Assembly (NCBI RefSeq): GCF_041261205.1
Contig: NZ_JBGCCH010000031.1
Location: 1-64,000 of the forward strand
Direction: 5' to 3'
Origin: Catenulispora sp. MAP5-51
GTDB lineage: Bacteria; Actinomycetota; Actinomycetes; Streptomycetales; Catenulisporaceae
Length of the DNA: 64,000 nt
The notes beneath the pieces were generated by a model. It was not told the DNA's origin. It did not search any database and saw only the letters and a program-made list of their open reading frames with translations. Position 1 is the stretch's first letter, and each line of letters starts with the position of its first letter. Shown piece after piece: positions 46,548 to 54,689 of the stretch. A program made the position numbers and the translations under genes.

Positions 46548-49088
46548 ATGAGTGAGAACATGACCGGCGCGACCAAGGCCTTCCCGGTTATCCCGCTGGA
46601 CGACGCCGTCGTCCTGCCGGGCATGGTCGTGCCGCTGGATTTGTCGGATTCCGAGACCCGTGCGGCCGTCGACGCCGCCGCCAACGGCCCCACGCGCGGG
46701 GGCAAGTCGCAGGTGCTGCTCGTACCGCGGCTGGACGGCACCTACGCCAAGTCCGGCGTGGTGGGCATCATTGAGCAGACCGGGCGGATGGCCGGGTCCG
46801 GGCGCATGGTCGCCGTGGTGCGCGGTACCAACCGGGCCACCATCGGCGTCGGGACCACCGGTCCCGGTGCGGCCCTGTGGGTCGAGGCGATCGTGCTGGA
46901 GGAGCCGCCGATCACCTCCCGGACCCGCGAGCTGGCCAAGGAGTACAAGGACCTGGCCATCGACATCCTGCAGCACCGCGAGGCCTTCCAGGTCGTCGAC
47001 ATGGTGCAGCAGATCTCCGACCCCTCGCAGCTGGCCGACTCCGCCGGCTACGCGCCGTACCTGAAGGCCGTGCAGAAGGTCGAGCTGCTGGAGACGCTCA
47101 GCGTCGACGAGCGGCTGGAGAAGCTGCTGACCTGGGGTCGCGAGCACCTGGTGGAGCTGGACGTCAGCGAGACCATCCGCAAGGACGTCGAGGACGGCCT
47201 GGAGAAGCAGCAGCGTGAGTTTCTGCTTCGCCGCCAGCTCTCCGCGATCCGCAAGGAGCTGGCCGAGCTCGACGGCAAGGAGGCCTCCGAGGAGGAGGAC
47301 TACCGGTCCCGCGTCGAGACCGCTGACCTTCCCGACAAGGTCCGCGAGGCGGCGCTGAAGGAAGTGGACAAGCTGGAGCGCTCCGGGGATCAGAACCCCG
47401 AGGCCGGCTGGATCCGCACCTGGCTGGACACCGTCCTGGAGATGCCCTGGAGCGAGCGCTCCGAGGACTCCTACGACATCGCCGGCGCCCGCGCCGTCCT
47501 GGACGCCGACCACGCCGGCCTGGACGACGTCAAGGAGCGCATCGTCGAGTACCTGGCCGTGCGAAAGAGGCGGCAGGACAAGGGTCTGGAGCTGGTCGGC
47601 GGACGTCGCTCCGGCGCGGTGCTGGCCCTGGTCGGCCCGCCCGGCGTCGGCAAGACCAGCCTCGGGGAGTCCGTGGCGCGCGCCATGGGCCGCAAGTTCG
47701 TCCGCGTCGCCCTGGGCGGCGTGCGCGACGAGGCGGAGATCCGCGGTCACCGGCGTACCTACGTCGGCGCGCTGCCGGGCCGGATCGTCAGGGCTATTAA
47801 GGACGCCGGCACCATGAACCCGGTCGTGCTGCTCGACGAGATCGACAAGGTCGGCGCCGACTACCGCGGCGACCCGACGGCGGCCCTGCTGGAGGTCCTG
47901 GACCCGGCGCAGAACCACACGTTCCGCGACCACTACCTGGAGGTCGAGCTCGACCTGTCCGACGTGGTGTTCCTGGCCACGGCCAACGTCCTGGAGTCCA
48001 TCCCCGGCCCGCTGCTGGACCGCATGGAGCTGGTGCGCCTGGACGGCTACACCGAGGACGAGAAGGTCCTGATCGCCCGTGACCACCTGCTGCCGCGCCA
48101 GATCGACCGCGCCGGGCTGTCCGCCGACGAGGTGGAGTTCGACGACGAGGCGCTGCGGCTGCTGGCCCAGCAGTACACGCGGGAGGCCGGTGTGCGCGAC
48201 TTGGAGCGCGCCATCTCCCGGGTGCTGAGGAAGGTCGCTGCGAAGACGGCTCTGGCCGACTCCGAAGCCGCCGCGCTGAGCTTGATTGGAGAACCAGGCA
48301 CGGCGCCGGTTCTGGATCAGGACGCTGAGGACGCTTCCACCGACGCACCGGCTTCGGCCGAGGCCGAGGTGACAGCCGCCGAGGTCGCTCCGGAGAGTCC
48401 GAAGGGCCCGAAGGGTTCGAAGGCCAAGCTCACCATCACGGTCGAGAACCTGAAGGACTACCTGGGCCGTCCCCGCCACACCCCCGAGACCGCCGACCGC
48501 CTGGCCGTGCCGGGCGTGGCGACGGGCCTGGCGGTGACCGGAGCGGGCGGCGAGGTCCTGTTCGTCGAGGCCTCCCTGTCCGACCCGGAGACCGGCGGCA
48601 CCGGCGTGACCCTGACCGGCCAGCTGGGCGACGTGATGAAGGAGTCGGCGCAGATCGCGCTGAGCTACCTGCGCTCGCACGGCGCCGAGCTGGAGCTGCC
48701 GGTGGCCGACCTCAGCAAGCGCGCGGTGCACGTCCACGTGCCGGCCGGGGCCCAGCCCAAGGACGGCCCGAGCGCCGGCGTCACGATGACCACCGCGCTG
48801 GCCTCGCTGCTGAGCGGCCGGCTGGTCCGCAAGGACGTGGCCATGACCGGTGAGGTGTCCCTGACCGGCCGGGTCCTGCCGATCGGCGGCGTGAAGCAGA
48901 AGCTGCTGGCCGCGCACCAGGCCGGTGCCACGACCGTCCTGCTGCCCAAGCGCAACGGCCCCGACCTGGACGACGTCCCGGCCGAGGTCCTGGACAAGCT
49001 GACCGTGCACCTGGTCGGCGACGTGCGCGAGGTCCTGGACCTCGCCCTGGAGCCCGCGGAGCGCCCTGTCGCTGTGGCTGCCGTCTAG
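46548..49088 (+). CDS. lon: ATP-dependent protease Lon
   Basis: 846 residues from ATG at 46548 (AGGGA about 10 bases upstream); an earlier in-frame GTG overlaps the HspR operator and is not used. LonA layout: N-terminal substrate domain (1-~310), AAA+ with Walker A GPPGVGKTS and Walker B VVLLDEIDKV, and a serine protease domain with the catalytic pair Ser742 (PKDGPSAGV) and Lys785 (GGVKQK). A disordered Glu/Ala/Ser insertion (DAEDASTDAPASAEAEV) sits between the AAA+ lid and the protease. Degrades misfolded and regulatory proteins; heat-inducible through HspR. Confidence 0.97.
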   Translation: MSENMTGATKAFPVIPLDDAVVLPGMVVPLDLSDSETRAAVDAAANGPTRGGKSQVLLVPRLDGTYAKSGVVGIIEQTGRMAGSGRMVAVVRGTNRATIGVGTTGPGAALWVEAIVLEEPPITSRTRELAKEYKDLAIDILQHREAFQVVDMVQQISDPSQLADSAGYAPYLKAVQKVELLETLSVDERLEKLLTWGREHLVELDVSETIRKDVEDGLEKQQREFLLRRQLSAIRKELAELDGKEASEEEDYRSRVETADLPDKVREAALKEVDKLERSGDQNPEAGWIRTWLDTVLEMPWSERSEDSYDIAGARAVLDADHAGLDDVKERIVEYLAVRKRRQDKGLELVGGRRSGAVLALVGPPGVGKTSLGESVARAMGRKFVRVALGGVRDEAEIRGHRRTYVGALPGRIVRAIKDAGTMNPVVLLDEIDKVGADYRGDPTAALLEVLDPAQNHTFRDHYLEVELDLSDVVFLATANVLESIPGPLLDRMELVRLDGYTEDEKVLIARDHLLPRQIDRAGLSADEVEFDDEALRLLAQQYTREAGVRDLERAISRVLRKVAAKTALADSEAAALSLIGEPGTAPVLDQDAEDASTDAPASAEAEVTAAEVAPESPKGPKGSKAKLTITVENLKDYLGRPRHTPETADRLAVPGVATGLAVTGAGGEVLFVEASLSDPETGGTGVTLTGQLGDVMKESAQIALSYLRSHGAELELPVADLSKRAVHVHVPAGAQPKDGPSAGVTMTTALASLLSGRLVRKDVAMTGEVSLTGRVLPIGGVKQKLLAAHQAGATTVLLPKRNGPDLDDVPAEVLDKLTVHLVGDVREVLDLALEPAERPVAVAAV

Positions 49089-49107
49089 GCGATTCCGCGA
49101 GTGAAAC

Positions 49108-49145
49108 CGAAGCCCTGGACCGATCCCCTCCGGTCCAGGGCTTCG
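49108..49145. terminator. Terminator between lon and the S66 peptidase gene
   Basis: A perfect 15-bp stem (49108-49122 with 49131-49145), loop ATCCCCTC, between convergent genes. Confidence 0.88.
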
Positions 49146-49148
49146 GCC

Positions 49149-49186
49149 ATGCCTAGACATGCCTAGACATGCCTAGACATGCCTAG
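49149..49186. repeat. 10-bp tandem repeat carrying CTAG
   Basis: Almost four units of atgcctagac (starts 49149, 49159, 49169, 49179). The last contains the TAG stop of the minus-strand peptidase; the others add further CTAG tetramers, normally rare in such genomes. Confidence 0.9.
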
Positions 49187-50199
49187 CCCGGCCGTACGGC
49201 CGGTTCCAGCAGCGACAGCGTCCGCCGCCGGGCGTCGAGGCCGACACGAACCCCGACCGGCATCGGCAGATTCGGCCCGGCATGCCCGACCTCGACGTTT
49301 CCCAGCACCGGGATGTCACGGTCGCCGAGCACGTCCAGGACGATCTCCCGCAGCGTCGGCGATTCCCCCGGCCCGAGGCCGGCGATGTCCCGCGGAACAC
49401 CCACGACCATGCCCGCGATCCGATCCAGGATGCCGGCGTGCCGCAGCACTTGCAGGTAGCTCCACACGTACGAGGCCTGGCCGCCCAACTCCTCCCAGAA
49501 CAGCACGGCCCCGTCGAACGCTTCGAGCGGCAGCGCGTAACCCGTCGCCTGCACCAGCGCGACGCGATTGATCACGCCACCGACCAACCGGCCCTCGACC
49601 CGCCCGGTGCGATTGGCACGACCGGCACGCCAGCACTCCCACGTCGGCCCCGCAGGCAGCGCACCGATCGCCTCGCCACTGGTCAGCAGCTCGAAGTAGA
49701 GCCTTTCCAGCTCGGCTCGCCGGGCCGCGGTCGCGGACTGCCAGTGCCCGCCGAAGCCCGGCACGGCCATGTCGGCGTGGAACCCGACCAGACCAGTGCG
49801 CGCATACAAGGCCAGATGCAGCAACGAGATGTCGCTGTAGCCGAGGATCGGCTTGGGATCGGCCCGGATCGCCTCGACGTCGATCAGATCGAGATAGCCG
49901 AACACCGTCTGCCCGCCGTCGCTGGCGACGATCGCGCGCACCTCCGGGTCACGCAGCAGGCCATTGAGCTCCCCGGCGATCTCCGCCGGACCGGCAGCGC
50001 TCCACCAACGGCTCCGGCCGACCTCCAGCAGCGGGGCCCGGCGTACACGGAACCCCATGCGTTCGAGCACGACCACGGTCTGCTCGACATTGGGCTCATA
50101 CTCGGCCGGCAGCGGCCCCGACAACGCCGCGATGACCACGAGGTCCCCAGGCTTCAGAGCACGCGGTCGAAGCACAGGGGGCAATGCGGTAGCAGTCAT
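49183..50199 (-). CDS. LD-carboxypeptidase (peptidase family S66)
   Basis: 338 residues from ATG at 50199. S66 features: LKPGDLVVIAALSGPLP near the N-terminus, nucleophile Ser in ILGYSDISLLHLAL, the Glu of VLFWEELGG and the His of VEVGHAGPNLPMPVG. Such cytoplasmic serine peptidases cleave the terminal D-amino acid from L,D-linked peptides during murein recycling; related members (MccF) destroy microcin C-like antibiotics. No signal peptide. Substrate not decided by sequence. Confidence 0.87.
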   Translation of the reverse strand: MTATALPPVLRPRALKPGDLVVIAALSGPLPAEYEPNVEQTVVVLERMGFRVRRAPLLEVGRSRWWSAAGPAEIAGELNGLLRDPEVRAIVASDGGQTVFGYLDLIDVEAIRADPKPILGYSDISLLHLALYARTGLVGFHADMAVPGFGGHWQSATAARRAELERLYFELLTSGEAIGALPAGPTWECWRAGRANRTGRVEGRLVGGVINRVALVQATGYALPLEAFDGAVLFWEELGGQASYVWSYLQVLRHAGILDRIAGMVVGVPRDIAGLGPGESPTLREIVLDVLGDRDIPVLGNVEVGHAGPNLPMPVGVRVGLDARRRTLSLLEPAVRPG

Positions 50200-50375
50200 C
50201 GTGTCAGTCTCCCCGCCGTACCCGGCGTAGGTCACCTGACTTTGTCTGGTTCTCCCACCAGGGCTACATCCTGAGCTACACACGGGGCGAAATAGCTAGG
50301 CCGGCGCTGGGAAACCCTGCACGGCCAGGCCCGAACAGCCGCGCGTCGCGAGCCGCTCGCTTCGACCCCGATCGC

Positions 50376-50858
50376 TCAAATCTCCGGCACGCCCAGCATG
50401 CGGTCGAGCAGCGTGGCCAGCCGGCGGACCTCGCCCGCCGTCAGGGCGCCGGTGAGCGGCGTGAGCGCCTCGGCGACCTCGGCGGCGCCGATCGCGGCGA
50501 GCTCCGTCCCCTGTGCCGTCAGCCGCACGTCCACGGCGCGGCCGTCCAGCGGGTTGGGCGAGCGCTCGAGCAGGCCGCGCTTGACGGCCCGGTCGACCAG
50601 GCCTGAGACGCTCGACTTGTCCAGCCCCAGGTAGCGCGCCAAGTCGGTCACCCGCACGCGCCGGTCCCGCAGGATCCCGAGCGTGCGCAGCTGGGTGAGC
50701 GACAGATCGTGCTCGGCGCCGACCCGGCTGAGCACCGACATCATCGCGAAGGAGATGCGCACCAGGGCTTCTTGCAGTTCCTCGTTCTCGGAGGTCTCGG
50801 AGGTCTCGGAGGTCTCGGAGTCCTCAGAGGTCCCGGAGGCCGCTTCGGTGGTCGCCAT
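50376..50858 (-). CDS. MarR family transcriptional regulator
   Basis: 160 residues. A Ser/Glu/Thr-repeat N-terminus (SETSETSETSE, from a 9-bp DNA repeat at 50787-50822) precedes the MarR winged helix: LSLTQLRTLGILRDRRVRVTDLARYLGLDKSSVSGLVDRAVKRGLLER. Dimeric ligand-responsive repressor. Divergent from a quinone oxidoreductase-like gene, with an operator-like dyad between, so it most likely represses that gene and itself. Confidence 0.9.
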   Translation of the reverse strand: MATTEAASGTSEDSETSETSETSENEELQEALVRISFAMMSVLSRVGAEHDLSLTQLRTLGILRDRRVRVTDLARYLGLDKSSVSGLVDRAVKRGLLERSPNPLDGRAVDVRLTAQGTELAAIGAAEVAEALTPLTGALTAGEVRRLATLLDRMLGVPEI

Positions 50859-50880
50859 GCCCGCCAGCCTACTTGATTTA

Positions 50881-50917
50881 GTTTGTATTAGCCACTACTT
50901 TAGGTGGTATTACAAAC
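50881..50917. promoter_or_regulatory. MarR operator candidate
   Basis: Inverted repeat gtttgtatta (50881-50890) and tattacaaac (50908-50917), 9 of 10 positions matching, with CCAC/GTGG inside. It is A/T-rich and lies between divergent marR and the oxidoreductase gene, 18 bases before the latter's ATG. Confidence 0.72.
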
Positions 50918-50934
50918 CATCAGGAGGTTCCGCC

Positions 50935-51882
50935 ATGAAGGCCGCCGTCGTCACCACATTCGACTCCGTCCCCCGCTACCAGGACTTTCCCACCCCCGTC
51001 GCAGCCGGCGAGCACGAGCTGCCGGTCGAGGTGGTCGCCGCCGGACTGCATCCGCGGGTGCGCTCCCAGGCGAACGGCTCGCACTACACCAGCACCGGCG
51101 AGCTCCCGCTCGTACCCGGCGTGGACGGCGTCGGATGCGGTCCCGACGGGCAGCTGCGCTACTTCCTGCTGCCGGAAACCGCGGTCGGCTCGATGGCCGA
51201 GACCACCGTCATCGACACCCGCCGCAGCGTCGTGCTGCCGGAAGGCGCCGACCCCGTCGCGGTCGCGGCGGGCATGAACCCGGCGATGTCCTCCTGGGTC
51301 GCCCTGCGCCGGCGCATCGAGTTCCAGGCCGGCCAGGACGTGCTGATCCTCGGCGCCACCGGCAGCTCCGGGCGGATGGCCGTGCGCATCGCGAAGCTCT
51401 GCGGCGCGAACCGGGTCGTGGCCGCCGGCCGGGACCCGCGGGCCCTGGCCGAGCTGCCCGCGCTCGGCGCCACCGAGACCGTGCAGTTGGGGACCGAGCA
51501 GACCGCCGAGCAGCTCGCCAAGGCCGCCTCGGACGCGGACGTCGTCATCGACTACGTCTGGGGCCAGCCCGCCGTCGACGCGCTCGTCGCCCTGGTGACC
51601 CGCCGCGAAGACCCCTGCAAGCCGCTGACCTGGATCGAGATCGGCTCGATGGCCGGACCCACCGCCGCCATCCCGTCAGCGGCGCTGCGCGCGGTCCGGC
51701 TCCAGTTCGTCGGCAGCGGCCAGGGATCCATCGGTCCGCGCGAATACCTCGCGGAACTGCCGGCGTTGGCCAAGGAGCTAACCTCCGGCGGCCTGCCCGT
51801 CGAGGCCCGGACCGTCCCGCTGGCGAAGGTCGAACAGGCCTGGGCCGAGCAGTCCTCGCAGCGGATCGTGTTCGTGCCCTGA
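50935..51882 (+). CDS. Zinc-independent alcohol dehydrogenase/quinone oxidoreductase family protein
   Basis: 315 residues from ATG at 50935 with AGGAGG. Medium-chain dehydrogenase fold: MKAAVVTTFDSVPRYQDFP start, GVDGVGCGPDG, then the NADPH Rossmann motif LILGATGSSGRMAVRIAK and AAGRDPRALAELPALGATETV. Structural and catalytic zinc cysteines are absent, as in quinone or enoyl reductases. Probably detoxifies reactive quinones or enals when MarR releases. Confidence 0.87.
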   Translation: MKAAVVTTFDSVPRYQDFPTPVAAGEHELPVEVVAAGLHPRVRSQANGSHYTSTGELPLVPGVDGVGCGPDGQLRYFLLPETAVGSMAETTVIDTRRSVVLPEGADPVAVAAGMNPAMSSWVALRRRIEFQAGQDVLILGATGSSGRMAVRIAKLCGANRVVAAGRDPRALAELPALGATETVQLGTEQTAEQLAKAASDADVVIDYVWGQPAVDALVALVTRREDPCKPLTWIEIGSMAGPTAAIPSAALRAVRLQFVGSGQGSIGPREYLAELPALAKELTSGGLPVEARTVPLAKVEQAWAEQSSQRIVFVP

Positions 51883-51910
51883 GAATGGCGCGTGTGGCCC
51901 CGGAAACGCC

Positions 51911-51943
51911 GGGGCCGCCGCGAGGAATCCCCACGGCGGCCCC
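51911..51943. terminator. Hairpin between oxidoreductase and ricin-lectin gene
   Basis: A perfect 10-bp stem (51911-51920 with 51934-51943); a competing stem uses 51896-51903 with 51909-51916. Between convergent genes. Confidence 0.65.
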
Positions 51944-51962
51944 AGCTCTGAGCTGCTGTCGA

Positions 51963-54503
51963 CTAGCTCAGCGTCCACTGCTGAAGCGCCGACCCGGTGT
52001 CCGTCTCCTGCGTCACCAGCGCACCGGCGCTCGACGAGGCCGCGGTCATCAGCAGACCCGTGTGGTTGTTCTTCAACGTCCACAACCCCGACGGCAGCTG
52101 TGTCGCACTCCAGCGCTGGTTCACCGCACCGGTGCACGACCACTGGATCACCGCGGTGCCCGGCGCCGTGCTGCCGCCGTTGTCGTCCGCGCACATCCCC
52201 GAGTCGCCGTTCGTCAGGGTGTAGCTGCCGTCCGACTGCCGCGCGAAGGTCCACTGGCTTGTGGCACCGCTCGCGGCGCCGGCCACCAGCTGGTCGCCGC
52301 CGTTCTTCGAACCGTTCGGTGTCTGCAGCGCCTGCCCGGCCACCGTCAGCGTGTGCACGCCCGACAGGTCCACCGGCTTGGGGCTCACCGCGTAGGTGAA
52401 CGTGGTGCTCGCCGAGGCGTGCCCGGAGGAGGCGGTCACCGTAACTGGGGAACTCCCCGCTTTGGTCGGCGTGCCGCTGATCAGGCCGCTGGCGGCGTCG
52501 ATCGACACTCCCGCGGGCAGGCCGGTCGCCGAGTAGCTCAGCGCCTTGCCCTTGGAGTCGCTGCCGGTGACCTGCACGCTCACCGGGGTACCGACCACGC
52601 CGCTCTGGCTCCCCGGTGTTACGACGTGTACCACCTCCGGACCCTGCGCCGGATGTGCGGGCGTGAACGACAGCGTCTGCTCCGAGGGCTGCCGGCCGCC
52701 GCCGACCGTGCTGCCGGAGGTGTCGGTCCACGACCGCACCGGCGTGGTCTCCGCCGACCGCGAGGAGTCCCACGCCATGCCGAGGGCCAGCCCGCTGTCC
52801 CGGTTCACCAGGCGGTACGACCCCGGCGAGGACGTGTCCGGCACCGCGAACCACTCCTGGCCCACGCTCGGGCCGGACGCGCCGATCGGGGTCGCCGACG
52901 GCGCCGTGCCCCAGGCCCGCGAAGCCGTCTTCGAGGAGTCCACCCCGAGGGCGTCGCCGGTCACCGCGTTCACCACGGTGTACGAGCCGTCACCGGTCGG
53001 CGAGATGCTCCACGCCGCCTGCGCCCAGCCGTAGTACGCGTCCAGCGACGTCACCTGCGAGCTGCCCGCGCTCTGCGCCAGTACCCGGCCGTTCCCGCTG
53101 TTGACGACCACGTTCTGTCCCCGTGCCACCACCGGCTTGGCCGGGGCCGAGGAACCGATCGTGACGTCCGCGTACTCGCCGTCGGACGTGGCACACGCGA
53201 TCGAGCAGTAGGAGCGGAAGGTCTTGCCGACGATCGTCGGGCTCCACTTGTTCGCCGTGTCCGCGAACCACCGGTACCAGGACCCCGACACGTAGCTGCC
53301 CGAGTCGCCGATCAGGTGCCACTTCTGCGTCGCCAGGTTGTCCGTGGCGTAGAACTGCTGCGGCTCCTTGCCGGTCTGCCCGACCGTCTCCGGCTCACCG
53401 ATGTACAGCCCGAGGTAGGCGTCGTAGGTGATGTTCATGATGAACAGCGGCGACTTGGTCGGCAGCTTGCCCGCGGCCATCTGCTGGTCGGCGGTCCCGG
53501 TGGTGGCCGGGTTGTAGTCGTGCGCCGGGTCGGTGTAGCCGTTCGGGTTCGCGGCGTCCACCGGCTCCATGTTGCTCTCCAGCCCGCCGATACCGGGCTG
53601 CGACCAGCTGCCGTTGTACCACTTCTGCCAGGTCCCGGCGGCCATCTTGCCGCTGATCGGAGCCCGGGCGACGTGCGCCAGGCCGCCGTTCTGCGTGCCC
53701 TTGGTCCCCGGCTTGTTGACGATGCGGGAGCCGTAGAACACGTAGAAGTAGCCGGACGCCGGGTCCACGAACAGGCGCTGGTCGCCGTCGCCGTAGTCGT
53801 ACGTCTGGTTCGGGAAGGCCGTGGTGTCGTTGCGGGTCGTGCTGTACGGCGAGGTGATCGCGTGCCCGAGGATCGACCAGGTCTTGCCCTTGTCGTGCGA
53901 GACCGCGTAGTCGATGGCGTCGTAGTGCAGGCCGTCGCCGAAGGGCTGCGGCGTGAACTCGTTGTGGACCAGGCCGTACCAGTCGCCGGAGTCGGGGTCG
54001 ACCCAGGTGCCGGACAGGTCGCAGTAGTTGCGCTGCGAGTAGTAGCCGGTGCCGTTGTTCATGTACGTCGACTCCAGCCCGGTCGGGCTGTTGTTGCAGC
54101 GCCAGGTGGTGTCGTTGTTGGCGTCCTGGGAGTTCGCCGGGTTCACGGCGTTGCTCAGGCTGGTGTCCAGCGTGGCGTCGTCGAAGTCCGTCCCGCTGTA
54201 GAACTCCCAGGCACGCGGGTCGGTCTTGGCGTACAGCGAGTACGACTCCTGGAAGTGGAACGAGCCGTCGGTGTCGAGGTAGGCCGACGCCGGGGTGTCG
54301 TCCGGGTAGGCGAAGCTGTTCACCGCGCCGATGGTGATCTGGTAAGCGGGGTTCGCGCCGGCTGCTGCGGACGCGGCCGACGCCTGGCCCGAAGGCAGCA
54401 GCGCCAGGGTCGCGACCGCCGCGACGGCGGTGGTCACGGCGAGAAATCTGCGCGGGTGGGGCCCAGTTTTGCGCGGGTGGTGCACATTGCGCGGGTGTCG
54501 CAC
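51963..54503 (-). CDS. Secreted ricin-lectin protein with unrecognised catalytic-like domain, copy A
   Basis: 846 residues from GTG at 54503 with GGAG 5 bases upstream. Signal peptide (~1-43, Arg-rich then LAVTTAVAAVATLALLPSGQ, AxA end). Residues ~50-450 form a domain I cannot name; phrases such as LVHNEFTPQPFGDGLHYDAI, YGDGDQRLFVD, FYVFYGSRI and GGLESNMEPVD suggest a beta-propeller hydrolase. Then a first ricin-like trefoil (~460-610), an Ig-like He_PIG domain (~630-708; SYSATGLPAGVSID) and a C-terminal ricin B lectin (~715-846; QW motifs). Probably an exported glycan-degrading enzyme. Close paralogue of the next gene upstream. Confidence 0.8.
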   Translation of the reverse strand: MRHPRNVHHPRKTGPHPRRFLAVTTAVAAVATLALLPSGQASAASAAAGANPAYQITIGAVNSFAYPDDTPASAYLDTDGSFHFQESYSLYAKTDPRAWEFYSGTDFDDATLDTSLSNAVNPANSQDANNDTTWRCNNSPTGLESTYMNNGTGYYSQRNYCDLSGTWVDPDSGDWYGLVHNEFTPQPFGDGLHYDAIDYAVSHDKGKTWSILGHAITSPYSTTRNDTTAFPNQTYDYGDGDQRLFVDPASGYFYVFYGSRIVNKPGTKGTQNGGLAHVARAPISGKMAAGTWQKWYNGSWSQPGIGGLESNMEPVDAANPNGYTDPAHDYNPATTGTADQQMAAGKLPTKSPLFIMNITYDAYLGLYIGEPETVGQTGKEPQQFYATDNLATQKWHLIGDSGSYVSGSWYRWFADTANKWSPTIVGKTFRSYCSIACATSDGEYADVTIGSSAPAKPVVARGQNVVVNSGNGRVLAQSAGSSQVTSLDAYYGWAQAAWSISPTGDGSYTVVNAVTGDALGVDSSKTASRAWGTAPSATPIGASGPSVGQEWFAVPDTSSPGSYRLVNRDSGLALGMAWDSSRSAETTPVRSWTDTSGSTVGGGRQPSEQTLSFTPAHPAQGPEVVHVVTPGSQSGVVGTPVSVQVTGSDSKGKALSYSATGLPAGVSIDAASGLISGTPTKAGSSPVTVTASSGHASASTTFTYAVSPKPVDLSGVHTLTVAGQALQTPNGSKNGGDQLVAGAASGATSQWTFARQSDGSYTLTNGDSGMCADDNGGSTAPGTAVIQWSCTGAVNQRWSATQLPSGLWTLKNNHTGLLMTAASSSAGALVTQETDTGSALQQWTLS

Positions 54504-54548
54504 AGGTACTCCGTTCAGCTCTGAACGTTCATCCGGTGGTACCTGACG

Positions 54549-54600
54549 GTTATCTCGCAAGAACGAGCAGACAGTCGAGCATTCTCAAGCAGAATCCAAG
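54549..54600 (-). promoter_or_regulatory. Conserved upstream element, copy A
   Basis: 52 bases matching copy B (57202-57253) at 41 positions without gaps, 46 bases before the start of copy A. On the minus strand it includes a possible promoter TCGACT-N18-GATAAC and, farther out, an invariant block of 12 bases (54589-54600). Probably common control of both genes. Confidence 0.65.
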
Positions 54601-54610
54601 CCGCCTTGAG

Positions 54611-54654
54611 AAAAGTGCAGGCGCCCGGATCGGCATGGATCCGAGCGCCCGCAC
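54611..54654 (-). terminator. Rho-independent terminator after copy B
   Basis: On the minus strand a 17-bp stem (54654-54638 with 54631-54615, one mismatch and one G-T pair) with a 6-base loop, followed by TTTTCTC. Ends transcription of the upstream paralogue, so each copy has its own transcript. Confidence 0.88.
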
Positions 54655-54689
54655 GGCTTTTCAGCTCTGTGTCCACCTCCCGGCGGAGA

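Noticed and set aside
50238-50290. Minus-strand sequence resembling the 5' half of a tRNA (gtagctcag-like D-arm and a CTGGT/ACCAG stem)
   Set aside because: No matching 3' acceptor strand or T-arm follows, and the D-stem does not close. At most a remnant.
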